A DNA stretch of 64,000 nt. Source: Mucor racemosus. Taxonomy: Eukaryota > Mucoromycota > Mucoromycetes > Mucorales > Mucoraceae. The translations under genes and the position numbers were made by a program. Location: NCBI GenBank assembly GCA_027405735.1, contig JAPEHQ010000008.1:496001-560000 (forward strand), read 5' to 3'. The notes below the pieces were generated by a model. The model saw only the letters and a program-made list of their open reading frames with translations. It had not been told where the DNA came from and made no database searches. This document shows, piece after piece, positions 24,790-35,354 of the stretch. Every line of letters starts with the position of its first letter. The first letter of the stretch is position 1.

Positions 24790-25574
24790 TACCACCTTTA
24801 TTGGGATAGTATCTGTTTTGATGCTATTTTAGTAAATTCGGTTATTATACTCAGTTGTTTGTTTTTGTACAATCGGTAATCCTGAGTCAATTTAACCTGG
24901 TTGCTCTCCATTCGTGGACTTGCGACCTCTCCCCCTTTTAGGGCCTTATAGTCTTCTTTCACGGTAACCGGCTAAAAACTATAGCCCTTTCTGGCAATCG
25001 GAGTCGTATTGATTTCATAGCATCTGCTTGATTTCAGTATCACTTTATAGTATGGTGGTATACAAACTATAAAGTCAAATGGCAACATGTAAATAGACCT
25101 CCTCGTGGTGTTGCTGGAAACGTTATTTTGAACGGCTAACTATCTACTCCATTAAACCAATTATATCAAAAGTTACTTTTACTCCATTTTAAAGCATTTC
25201 ATTGTTTATAATATCGATCCATAATCTTTTACTTTATTTGTTTTTTTTTGGATTCTTTATACTGCATAATAAAAACTACAAGATTGCAATTAATTGTTTT
25301 ATCCATCTATTTATTATTTCTTATTTTTTGTTCTGATACAAAAAAGTATTGAATAATACAACTAAGCACTTATAAAACCACTGACAGTATTAAAAAAAAC
25401 GTAGACTGCACAGAATATATATGTATTGATGTATTTTCTATAAATCCACCACGCAGTTTCATCAAAAAAATTACGCAAATTTGCTTGATTGTTATATATA
25501 TACAAGAAAACTATTAACCAACAGTATACGGATACTGTGTATATATATACATATATATATCCGAGAGCACTTTA
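24790..25574. other. Gene-free interval
   Basis: AT-rich apart from a less AT-rich patch at about 24890-24970 (GACTTGCGACCTCTCCCCC). No coding region or well-formed tRNA is supported. (AT)-rich oscillating sequence lies at 25525-25560. Confidence 0.4.
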
Positions 25575-25930
25575 ATTTTACGCCAGGAGATTATATCAAT
25601 TTAGAAGCTAAAACATGTACTAAATCATTTATTAAAAATAAAAAAAAACTGCTATCAAATGAAAGAGCACATTAAAACTAAAGAATTTTATTATAAGATC
25701 AAAACATCTTCTTTTATATTCACATTCTCTAATTATATGACTAATCAATTAAATTGAGTCTATTTATATATATATGTATATCCAATCAAGCCTAGGTAAT
25801 GCACACTAGTGCCACATTCCTCAATACGTACAGTATAAACTGAGCTTTATAACATAATGCACAGCAATGTAGAACTTATCATATCAAACTGTGCCATAAT
25901 CTTAACCAAAGAATGTACACAGACTTTTGG
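25575..25930 (+). repeat. Family C dispersed repeat, copy 2
   Basis: Opens CCAGGAGATTATATCAATT and ends near TTAACCAAAGAATGTACAC. It aligns end to end with 17836-18185, with scattered substitutions. Confidence 0.75.
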
Positions 25931-25939
25931 ACGCAAATC

Positions 25940-26475
25940 ATTTGAATTTTGTCGTACATTTTCAGGTTTGATAAATAATACGCAAAAAAGAATACAATTA
26001 AAAGAGGATAAGTAATGAATCAGTTCTTTAACTGTATAATAAAAACAAGATATCATTTATCTAGATATAAAAATATGGCCTTTTATATTAATTTGGCATT
26101 GAGATCCTGATGTAATTTAAGTCACTATTGAACCATTCGCATTAGATCTGTTTGGTAGTAATCTATGGATTGAAACGAATCATTTATAATTTAACCATAT
26201 TGCAGGGCTTGTGAGTTGTCTTGTTTCAATGCTGTACTAAATGTGCTTGGATGTTGATTTGATAGCTACTTGATTGATTAGCCGCTGGGATGAAATAATA
26301 TCGTATCATAATTGCAATCCAAGCGTTCTTCTTAGTAATTGCTGGATAAACTTAGTACGCTAGGAGTTTCTTATATCCGATATCAAGACTTGCACTTCAA
26401 TGCATGCCGTAGTCAATAGATTGTAAGATGTATTGATACTGTAGAAGGTGATAACGTATAATACTAGGTGGAATA
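25940..26475 (+). repeat. Family G dispersed repeat, copy 1
   Basis: Aligns in reverse complement with 47690-48245. Shared blocks include GATCTGTTTGGTAGTAATCTATG, the TTGTCTTGTTTCAATGCTGT block and GATATCAAGACTTGCACTTCA (partial matches quoted). Its end meets the start of a CACTA-like terminal fragment at about 26477. Confidence 0.7.
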
Positions 26476-26476
26476 C

Positions 26477-27208
26477 AGCAAATCTGATGTCTTGCCTAAT
26501 AACCACAATTTTAATCGTAGCTACTGTATACTTGAAAACAAATCTTTTTACAGCTGACAATCGTAAGCTAAAATAGTAAGTTTAAAAAAAGTTTATTTGT
26601 TTAAATTTTATGAGTTATAAAGTAACATAATATATAATTTTATTAGATTTGGCTTGCATATAAGTTTAAGCAGTAAGTGTTATTTAAGTTTATGCTCAAG
26701 CAAAAACCATTATTGCTGTAAGCATCTTAGCTATAAACATATTTACAAATGATGATAATCGTAAATATATTGGTTCTTACATGTATTGCTCTACATCAAC
26801 AATGTATTAAATTGTATTGTCTATAATCTATATTAATAAAAACAAATGTAATTTAAAACCCCATTCCAGTAAAAAAAAATGCAATAGAATTTTGAGAACG
26901 GCACGATGCGCATATACAAACCAATTTTCACCTATACATTCAGCTCATTATGCTCATGATCAGACTTTATTATTATGCACAAATAGGGATACTGCTGATA
27001 TGCTTATGGGCAATAATTCTACTATTATGCACACATGGGATTAATGTTATGCACACGGACAGAATCTATAATTCTTCGCATACAAGGTTAGCGTTGTGCT
27101 CGTGTGTAGTTTCTTTTGTTGTGCCCATGTGCATATTGTTACCTTTTTAGCCATATTCAGTGGGCACAACAGCTCAGGCTATAGTGTGCAGCACAGGTCG
27201 GCCGTAGT
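26477..27208 (+). mobile_element. CACTA-like terminal fragment (subterminal repeats)
   Basis: About 730 bp matching the last 730 bp of copy 4 (54190-54917) and, reversed, the first part of copy 3 (28937-29560). It ends GCACAGGTCGGCCGTAGTA. The final 150 bp are packed with TGTGC/GCACA motifs in both orientations (GTGCTCGTGTG, TTGTGCCCATGTGC, GGGCACAACAGC, GTGTGCAGCAC). All three copies keep a 63-82-codon open frame over the same stretch. It abuts copy 2 head-on. Confidence 0.7.
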
Positions 27209-28214
27209 AAACAGACGTATAAAAGAGTTTTCAAGGCTTTACGTCATTTAGTGCAATTAAAACCATGCTAAATTACTCATTTCAGCCAACATAAAAGCAG
27301 CAGTATCACAGCGCCTGAACTATAAAATAAACAAAATTAGACGATATCTATTACCATAGAAACTAACATAGATTTTTCTACCAGAAAAACCGTTTGTCAT
27401 ATCATACATTCATTACAAAATTGCAAAAACGAACCCGTAGAACGACACCTTAATTGAGCATAACACGATCGAACGGCTAAGTCTTTCATACTATGGTATA
27501 TATCTAAGCTTTAAATGAAAATGCGTTTTTTTTTCTACTTTTTTTATATTTAACCATGTACGGTCTGAAAATTCAGTTTTTGTAGCGGACATTTTCGGGG
27601 CTCGTTTTATCCTTACCAACACTAATGATTTTCATCAAAAAACAGAAAAATCAAATTTTGATACCAAAATCAACGTTTAAACATACTACATTATGAGAGA
27701 AAATTGTAGCCATTGCTAATACAAATTTTATAAAAGCTTAATATTAAATGTTAAGTAATGAAATTTTGTACTTTTGTCCCAAAAACGGTTTTTTGATTAA
27801 AGAATTTTCATGTAATATTTTGCAATAAAACGGGTTGTTATTTTTTATTGAGCAAATAGAGCGCTAAATTCTGTATACGTGTATATTTTTTGTCTTTACA
27901 ATTGGTAGTATAATTAACTCGAGATTTGCAAAAACAGAAACAAAAAATTAAAAAATGTCAAAATTGATGATCTGGACAAGAATAATTTTCGAAATTAATA
28001 TTCCACTTATAAGTCTTGTAAGTCTTAAAAATAAGAGATTTCATAATACCTGGGAACTTTTTCAAGAGTTTACGATGCTGTACTCACTTGATTCAAGCTT
28101 ATTACTATAAACCTTTATACATTTTAATATTGTGTGATAGTTTATTTGATGGTGATATAGTCTTACTTTATAATTATTGCGTTAGAGGTGATTTACATCG
28201 AGTTTTAGTCTTAC

Positions 28215-28375
28215 ATATCCAATATCATAAACATAAACATGTCCATCACTGGAACCTATTGCCACCTTTTTGCCGTCTTTGTCCGAAGCCAATGTATCCA
28301 ATACTTTACCAGAACCAACTTAATTACTTACAAATGGTTCCTCGGTATTTGCATTTAAATCCATAAATTAAATTG
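28215..28375 (-). pseudogene. Dynein intermediate-chain-like WD40 fragment (in copy 2)
   Basis: On the minus strand it reads a last-WD-repeat peptide (GSGKVLDTLASDKDGKKVAIGSSD in pieces, then GHVYVYD). An upstream NTEEPFVSN is followed by an in-frame TAA. The same TAA is present in copy 4. The wording fits the C-terminal WD40 of cytoplasmic dynein intermediate chains; the assignment is from motif memory. Confidence 0.5.
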
Positions 28376-28378
28376 ATT

Positions 28379-28605
28379 TGTTATATCTTGTCGGTTTTTG
28401 CCCTTTTATTTAGTTTCAATTCCTATTAAAACTAACATTTAATAGAAATTGTAGTATAAATATCTTCAGGAACCGAGACCTAATAGTTCTTGGTTTCCTT
28501 TTTATTTTACAATAAAGACCCTACGGTCTCCGTGATTGAACCACTACTAGTCTCTTTATTACTTCTCCCTTTATAAAAATAAGATCCATTCCCCAATAAC
28601 TCTCA
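28379..28605 (-). mobile_element. Probable solo LTR inside copy 2
   Basis: Relative to copy 4 (reverse complement around 52680), this 227-bp segment is extra. On the minus strand it begins TGAGAGTTATTGGGG, has a TTTTTATAAAGG box and AATAAA-type signals, and ends GATATAACA. These are LTR-like features. No clear 5-bp duplication is seen (flanks TGATT and CATCT), so the call is weaker than for the other LTRs. Confidence 0.45.
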
Positions 28606-28936
28606 CATCTACAGTAGTTGTATCAAACGTATTATTAGCCCGTCTTATTATGATAAATGTCAATCTAAAATTAGAAACATTCCATTGTCATTGTTATGAG
28701 CTTTAAAAAGCTTGATTTTTAATAATACAGCAATTGAATATAAAACAAAATAATACTGATAGCATATGGTGAGTGTTTAACATTTAAGTAAGTTTGACAA
28801 AGTTTGCTTTTAAACCCTTTTAAAATCCTGAGGCAAATATAACATCTTGGTCCTGTAATTTCTATTCATCAAAATGTTGCAATTTCCACTACATAATGAA
28901 TGCACCTTTTATCAACCTTGGCGGCCTCGATGTACA

Positions 28937-31918
28937 CACTACGGCCGACCTGTGCTGCACACGAGCACAACGCTAAGTCTGTATGTGCATAACATTAATC
29001 CCTTGTGTGTGCATGATGATAGTAGAATTACCCATAAGCATATCATTATCCCTATTTGTCCATAGTAATAAAATTTGACCATGAGCATAATGAGCTGATT
29101 GTATGGACACAAATTGGTTTGTACATAAGCATTTTGCCTTTCTCAAAACTCCATTGCATTTTTTACTGGAATGGGTTTTTAAATTACATTTGTTTTTATT
29201 AATATAGATTATTGTAGACAATACAGTTCAATACGTTGTTGATTTAGTGCAATACATGCAACAGCCAATATATTTATAATTATCACCATTTGTAAGTATG
29301 TTGATAGTTATAATGTTTACAGCAACAATGGTTTTTGCTCGAGCATAAACTTAATTAACACTTACTGCTTAAATTTATATGCAAGCCAAATCTAAGATTA
29401 TAGTTGTTACTTTATTACACATAAAGTTTAAACAAATCAACCTTCTTTAAACTTACTATTTTAGTTTACGATTGTCAATCGTAAAACATTTGTTTTCAAG
29501 TATAGCTACGATCAAAGCAATGGTTAATTAGGCAAGACATCAGGTTATTCTTTTTTATGCTTCTATATTATTTGAAATTTTATCACTTTTCTCGAACATT
29601 TCGTGGGTTTGTAGCAAGTTCTAGCTTTTCATTGATTAGATATAAATATCACTGCCTTCAATTTGATCTTGTAATTAAGAAATACATCCAACAATACAGT
29701 AGTAAATAATGATATTTGATCTTAGAATGGGGTTAAATAAATAAAAATATTAGTCTCCAATATAACAACTGCTACTATTATATTAAAAACATTAGTCCAT
29801 TATGTTAGCATGCACATTCAGACAAAAACAAAGAATACCAGCTTGACAGTCTGATATGCCTTATCAAACGGTGAATAATATCCTTAGAAGATGAAAACAA
29901 AAAGAGAGAAACAACACACGTAGGAAAGGATTTTCAAGGCTTTAGATTATTTAGCGCATTTAAAACCCTGCTAAATTGCACATTTCAGCCAATGTAAAAG
30001 TAGCATTACAGCGCATTAACCCATAAACTAAGCAAAATAGGCAATATCTGCTATCATAGAAACATACATTTTTCCACTAGAAAAACTGTCTGCCATATCA
30101 TAGATTTGTTAAAAAATTGGAAGTGAGCCCTTCTTAGAGCGACGCCATAATTGAGCATAACACGATCGAACGGCTAAGTATTTCATACTATGGTATATAT
30201 CTAAGCTTTAAATGAAAATGCGTTTTTTTTTCTACTTTTTTTATATTTAACCATGTACGGTCTGAAAATTCAGTTTTTGTAGCGGACATTTTCGGGGCTC
30301 GTTTTATCCTTACCAACACTAATGATTTTCATCAAAAAACAGAAAAATCAAATTTTGATACCAAAATCAACGTTTAAACATACTACATTATGAGAGAAAA
30401 TTGTAGCCATTGCTAATACAAATTTTATAAAAGCTTAATATTAAATGTTAAGTAATGAAATTTTGTACTTTTGCCCCAAAAACGGAATTTTGATTAAAGA
30501 ATTTTCATGTAATATTTTGCAATGAAAATGTTGGTTATTTTTTATAGAGCAGATAGAGCGCTAAATTATGCATATGTGTATATTTTTTGTTTTTATAATT
30601 TGTAGTATAATTAACTCTAGATTTGTAAAAACAGAAAAAAAAAATTAAAAAATGTTAAAATTGATGATCGGGACAAAAATAATTTTCGAAATTAATATTC
30701 CGCTTATAAGCCTTGTAAGTCTTAAAAATAAGAAATTTCATAATACTTGAGAACTTTTTCAAGAATTTACGATGCTGTACTCACTTGATGCAAGCTTATT
30801 ACTGTAAATCTTTATACATGTTAATATTGTGTTGTAGTTTATTTGATGATAATATAGTCTTACTTGATAATTAATGCGTTAGAGGTAATTTACATTAAGT
30901 TTTAGTCTTACCCCTCCAACATCATAAACATAAACATGGCCATCACTGGGATCTATTGCCACCTCTTTACTCTCTTTGTCCCAAGCCAGTTTATTCAATG
31001 CTTTACCAGAACAAACTTACTTTCGACCTATAAAAATTGATCTATTAGTGAACTCAATTATTAATAACAAGCTAATAAGTAATAATTATGGTGTACCTTT
31101 GATAGTTGGTAGTGGTGTACAAGACAACATTTTGTTTTCCTCTTCTTAGCTGTTGGTCACTAAATAAAAATAGATGATGTTTAGAAACTAAATAGACTAC
31201 AATGAGTTTATTCATTCATTCAAATCAATTCAATACTATAAATACTTTTATAACCACCAGTTTTCCTCCAGGTAGATATTGGCTTTAGACCAAAAAACAT
31301 CGATTATAACGTTGATAGTGTAGCAAAGTGATTAAGTCCTGGACGCTTTTTTTGCTCGAGAAAGATATTATAACGTGCCCTAACATTAACAGTTAATAAT
31401 TTATTTCCAAATAAACAACAATAGAAAAAGCATGTACTTGTACCTGCTACTTGATTTCAGTTTATAAAAAATATTAGTCTTTTTGTTGTAGTTTTAAACA
31501 TAAATAAAGGAGCTGAGGAAAGAGTAGGGAAGAAAAAGATTTTGAGTGTTACAAACAGGAATTTACAAAGGCATAAATACTTTCTTCAGTGTTACCAAGC
31601 AGGTTGTTGTCGTTGTTCCCATTTGGTTCCCGAAAGAAGAACATGGGCAGAGATCTTTCAAACCCCAAATTTCAACTTGATATATCTCGTCAATAAGTCA
31701 ATTCTGTTGAATCAGAATAACTCACATCTGCTTTAAACCATTCAAATTATCTTCGTTATCAACTATATTATGACTAGTACAGTATACCTTAGTAAATTGA
31801 CTAAAAAAACTTGATCTCATTGATCTGCTCATCTGAGCTATCTGATCTGCACAAAATTGCTAATTCTGCCCATCTGTGTAGATCATTATGCCCATAGGAA
31901 GCATAGTTTGGCGTAGTA
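28937..31918 (-). mobile_element. CACTA-like element copy 3, near-complete (2.98 kb)
   Basis: Begins CACTACGGCCGACCTG at 28937 and ends GGCGTAGTA at 31918. These are inverted termini with the last G changed to A. Internally, in order: subterminal TGTGC motifs, the 730-bp terminal block, the conserved body (29868-30730), the dynein-like fragment (30915-31018), an exon-like piece (31020-31170), and a far block (31320-31918). All are collinear with copy 4 in reverse. No transposase is recognised, so it looks non-autonomous. Confidence 0.75.
30915..31018 (-). pseudogene. Dynein intermediate-chain-like fragment (in copy 3)
   Basis: On the minus strand it reads SGKALNKLAWDKESKEVAI then SDGHVYVYDVGG, followed by GTAAG, a retained 5' splice site. 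It is truncated upstream compared with copy 4. The fragment resembles the last WD40 repeat of a dynein intermediate chain. Confidence 0.5.
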
Positions 31919-32220
31919 ATAAAAATGCACAGTAAATTATAGGCGTGCTTTGCCGATGATTTTCTCAACACACAGTAGCTTGTTGAAGTTGCCATTTGAG
32001 ACAATTCTGTCAAACATGTGTACCTACTACCTACTATCGTGTAAAATTGGAAATTATTAAGTTCAAAATTCATCGAGATAGGATTTTTTGTTGTCGGGTT
32101 TCTACGGTTGTGAAAAATAGATTTTAGATGGTTCTTAGCAGAAAGGTCTCGAATTTTCTCACCTAATATTGAGTTTATTTCTCTCAAATTTTAAAAAGAA
32201 ATATACAGTACCTTCTCTTT
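31919..32220 (+). repeat. Repeat shared with 21750-22070
   Basis: Same block order as at 21750-22070 (TTTCTCAACACACAG, AAGTTGCCATT, TAGATGGTTCTTAGC). It directly follows the end of CACTA-like copy 3, which helps define that terminus. Confidence 0.6.
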
Positions 32221-32390
32221 GTGGCTATTGGTATCTGTCCCAAAATAAAAGGGTTAATAATACCAGAATGTAAGTGCATTGACCTAACATTAACCTAACA
32301 TCGCCCTAACATCCACTTAAAATTGATTTAAAATTGAGTGTACAATTTAGACTCCACAATCAAGATATTAGTTTTTTTTGTATTCATACG

Positions 32391-32662
32391 TGTAATGAGT
32401 CAAACATTTCAGTTTCATTCATGCAAAACCTTGCCTCATTCCTTATATAAATACTACAAGGAAATCATTACATGATCCCTTGTAGATTTATCTGTCTTGT
32501 TACACTCCCTTTACTTTTATTTATTCACTAATAAATATCTAATTTACAAATAAGAACACCAACCTTCATCAATCCAGTGATCACAAATTTATAATAGCAA
32601 GAATAATATCTATAAGCATATTATCCACCTTTGTTGTTAGTCCAAAATTATAGATCATTACA
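32391..32662 (+). mobile_element. Solo LTR C with perfect ATACG target-site duplication
   Basis: 272 bp, starting TGTAATGAGTCAAAC and ending GATCATTACA, with a TATATAAATA box. It is flanked by identical ATACG at 32386-32390 and 32663-32667. It is the same family as the LTR at 21013-21286. Confidence 0.92.
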
Positions 32663-32679
32663 ATACGATAGATCCAATT

Positions 32680-33900
32680 GTAAGCTACTTTGTATTTTTT
32701 ATTCCAACGAGAATTATTGGCTTTTGATAGAAAAAATCAAAATAATAATTTACATTACAGCCTACAATCTGTTCTAACTGAGTTCAAAATTTGATTTGCA
32801 AAAAATAATCGAAAAATCATCCAAAACACAAAATTGTTTAAATTCTCATGAACTGCAAAGTAAGTCCACCTAGTGCATTAAATAGTTTTTGTACAGTTTT
32901 GGATTCTGCATCCATCTAAATAAAATTCAGAAAAACATTTTACATTAAATTTTGCGTAAAATGCAATTGAAATTTTGGAGGTTTTTTGATAATACAAACC
33001 ACTTTTTATAAGCATATTTTAAATTTAAATAATGGAAATAATGTGCAAAAAAATTATCTATTGATCGAGCCATTACTGAGCCTTCTAGCTACATTTTTCG
33101 TTGAGAAAATGAGACTCTTGTCGATTTTTTTTTCAAATTCAGAATTTGGGATGAGGGTATACAAGGGAAAAATTGGAGACTGGAACGAGGGTATCTCTTT
33201 GTACACATTTTTGAGGATATCTCCACGAAAAATCAATATTTTGAAAAAAACTAAATTGGATCCGAGAGAGCTCAACAAGATCCATGACATGAATGTAAAA
33301 AAAGTGCTACTCAATTTAACGAATATTTTGAAATCTACTACAGAAATGTCAAAAAAAATGAGAAAAAAATAAAAGTACCCAGAATTTTTTCATACTGAAA
33401 TATGTTATAGAGCGCGTCAAAATAAGTAAGTTTTATTATTGAAAATTGTTAGTATAACTTAATTTTTTGTAAAGTTATAAAGACTCAAAGTTTTAATTTT
33501 TTTCAGTGAAATACGCGTAAAAACCTGAAACATTAGCGCTGAAAAATTTATACCAACTGCAAAAAATAGGATATTTCCGGATGCTCATTTTTGGATTAAA
33601 GTTGAACATCTCGGGTACATTGGCATGTAATTTTTTCTTGGTGTTATTTAGTGAAAAAAAAAGTTGAGCATGGATGAAAAGTCGGACCCAATTTTCAAGG
33701 AAAAGGCAGTGAGCTTTATGCGTTTTTGAGTCTTTCGTAAGTTATAAAATAAATGTAAGAACAAGTAGCATAATGCAACCGATTCATATGTATTTAACAA
33801 TGTCCAAGATATATCTTAAAAAGTGTTTAATATGATGGTAATTATAGAAAAGAGGGCACGCTCCGATTTTGAAGATTGAAAACTTTGAAATCAACTTTTA
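32680..33900 (+). repeat. R1-family diverged copy, ~1.2 kb
   Basis: Collinear with 46390-47560: CATGAACTGCAAAGTAAGT, GAATTTGGGATGAGGGTATA, CCACGAAAAATCAATATTTTG and further blocks in order. It ends past the 20-mer GGGCACGCTCCGATTTTGAA at 33854-33873, which is also in the inverted-repeat arms. A 128-codon open frame (32986-33372) is probably a chance frame, since it is not kept in the sister copy. Confidence 0.75.
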
Positions 33901-34585
33901 TATTCAAATTTTTCTTGAAAAAGCGATTTTGTTGATCTCTATATATGCTTTTTAATAATTTTAATTTGCTGATATCATACATAAGGGGCATATTTTTACT
34001 GAGCGCTTTGCATATCGCATTTTTTGGTTGCTTGATTTAGCAATAATTGCAGAGGCAATTTGAAATATCCATTACACTTTGTCAGACTATCCAACGTCTA
34101 ATCACTTCAACGGACATCATTTATACAAACATTTCTGCCTCCAAAGACTTTAAAGAGTAAGTTACGGTAATATATGACGGAAAAAGTAAAGCGATAGTGT
34201 GGTCATGATGGTTCTACATAGGAGGAATTCCGTGAATAACAAAGTACTGGCTTTAAAATGAGTGTTCCATCATGATAATAAATTGCTCATACTCGCCCTT
34301 GAAGAGTCAATTCTATTAATTTAAATAACAACTCAATTGAATAGAATAAATTTACCCATTTTAGATTCGATTTATGTGAATATGTATCATTGGAAATTGC
34401 TAATTACATCAATATAGAATATTTGGTATAATATAGATCAGTTGAAAAAAAGTAAAATGTCTCTCGTCCGTTTTCATCGTGACCATTTTGTCACAAATTT
34501 TACACCCCACAAGTTGATTGATCAAGCACCCCCTTCCACTTTGTCCATCATATTTTCTCTTTACTCAAAGAAACAAAGTATTATC
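33901..34585. other. Gene-free interval before mL50
   Basis: No recognised feature in the first 500 bp. The frame of mL50 stays open upstream to about 34442, with an in-frame ATG at 34457, but the encoded residues look non-conserved. This is likely the 5' UTR and promoter of that gene. Confidence 0.5.
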
Positions 34586-35066
34586 ATGTTTGCCTGTCAA
34601 CGTATCGCAGCTTCATCTATTTCCAAGCGTCAATTCCACACAATTCCCGCTATTTTGGCCGAGAGCGAGGGTCTTTTCGGTAAATTGAATCCTTGGGCAA
34701 AGAAAGAACAACCTCAACAACAAGTTACCCCTGCTCAACATACTTCTGAGGAAGCCAAGGTCACTTTTAATGTTAAATACGAAGACGAGGATGATATTGT
34801 TTCGTAAAGTATATTTTGATAGTGCAGCAAATGTATTGGATTATTAATAGAATGTGTTTTTAGTTGGAAGAGAACTGACATTTTGACCGATGCTGCAGAA
34901 TTAGAGTCAACCGTCAAATCTGTTATTCTTCAACACGTGCAAGGAGCAAATGAGACTAACTGGAAGGATTTACCTGTCAATGATAACAACACTAAATTTC
35001 AGGTAAGATTATTGTGAAATATGTATGAACAAATAATTTAATTTAATGATTTTTCATTTTTTCTTA

Positions 35067-35107
<41 letters not shown>

Positions 35108-35301
35108 TCCTTAAAGAAAGTATCAAACAAACTGGTAAAGAAGTTCCTAATTACGAATTGAATGGTTTCGAAACTACAAAGGATGTTTTGGATTTCTTCA
35201 AGAGCGAAAAGGCATTGGCAGAAAAGGTTACCGTTTTAGATTATTTCGAGGAAAACAGAGAATCTTTACCAAGCAATTTGACCTTTGCTCCCAAACAATA
35301 G
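34586..35301 (+). CDS. Mitochondrial large-subunit ribosomal protein mL50
   Basis: Three exons, 34586-34803, 34864-35002 and 35107-35301, give 183 aa. The N-terminus MFACQRIAASSISKRQFHT is rich in Arg, Ser and Ala with no acids, a typical mitochondrial targeting peptide. For this reason the ATG at 34586 is preferred over an in-frame one at 34457. The C-terminal half (SIKQTGKEVPNYELNG, then TTKDVLDFFKSE) fits the mL50 family, where a vP(n)..L..i....dvl.Fy pattern is typical. Intron 2 ends in a 38-bp poly(A) run directly before its G (35068-35106). The stop lies only 53 bp from the stop of the converging HPS1-like gene. Confidence 0.65.
35068..35106 (+). promoter_or_regulatory. Poly(A)38 at 3' splice site of mL50 intron 2
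   Basis: The intron ends TTCTTAC then 38 A then G, with coding resuming at 35107. The place where a polypyrimidine tract is expected holds pure A. A TTTTTTCTTAC pyrimidine block lies just upstream of the run. Confidence 0.8.
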
Positions 35302-35354
35302 AAAGAGAGATGAAAATAAAATTATGTACAGAATAAATAAATAAATAAGCTATT

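Larger units (their letters stand above)
27209..28720 (-). mobile_element. CACTA-like element copy 2, body only
   Basis: The body from ACGTATAAAAGAG through GCGGACATTTTCGGGGCTCG (27585-27605) to the dynein-like fragment at 28215-28375. It is then interrupted by an LTR-like insertion (28379-28605) and resumes at 28606 (CATCTACAGTAG) to about 28720. It lacks its own termini. Confidence 0.65.

Noticed and set aside
24890..24975. Possible tRNA or SINE head on the minus strand (GGTCGCAAGTCC resembles a B box)
   Set aside because: No matching A box, and a trial acceptor stem pairs at only about five of seven positions. The cloverleaf cannot be drawn.
31801..32187. 128-codon minus-strand frame across the end of CACTA-like copy 3
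   Set aside because: It crosses the element boundary at 31918 and joins two unrelated repeats, so it is a chance frame.
32986..33372. 128-codon open frame in an R1-family copy
   Set aside because: The sister copy at 46390-47560 does not keep the frame, so it is unlikely to be coding.
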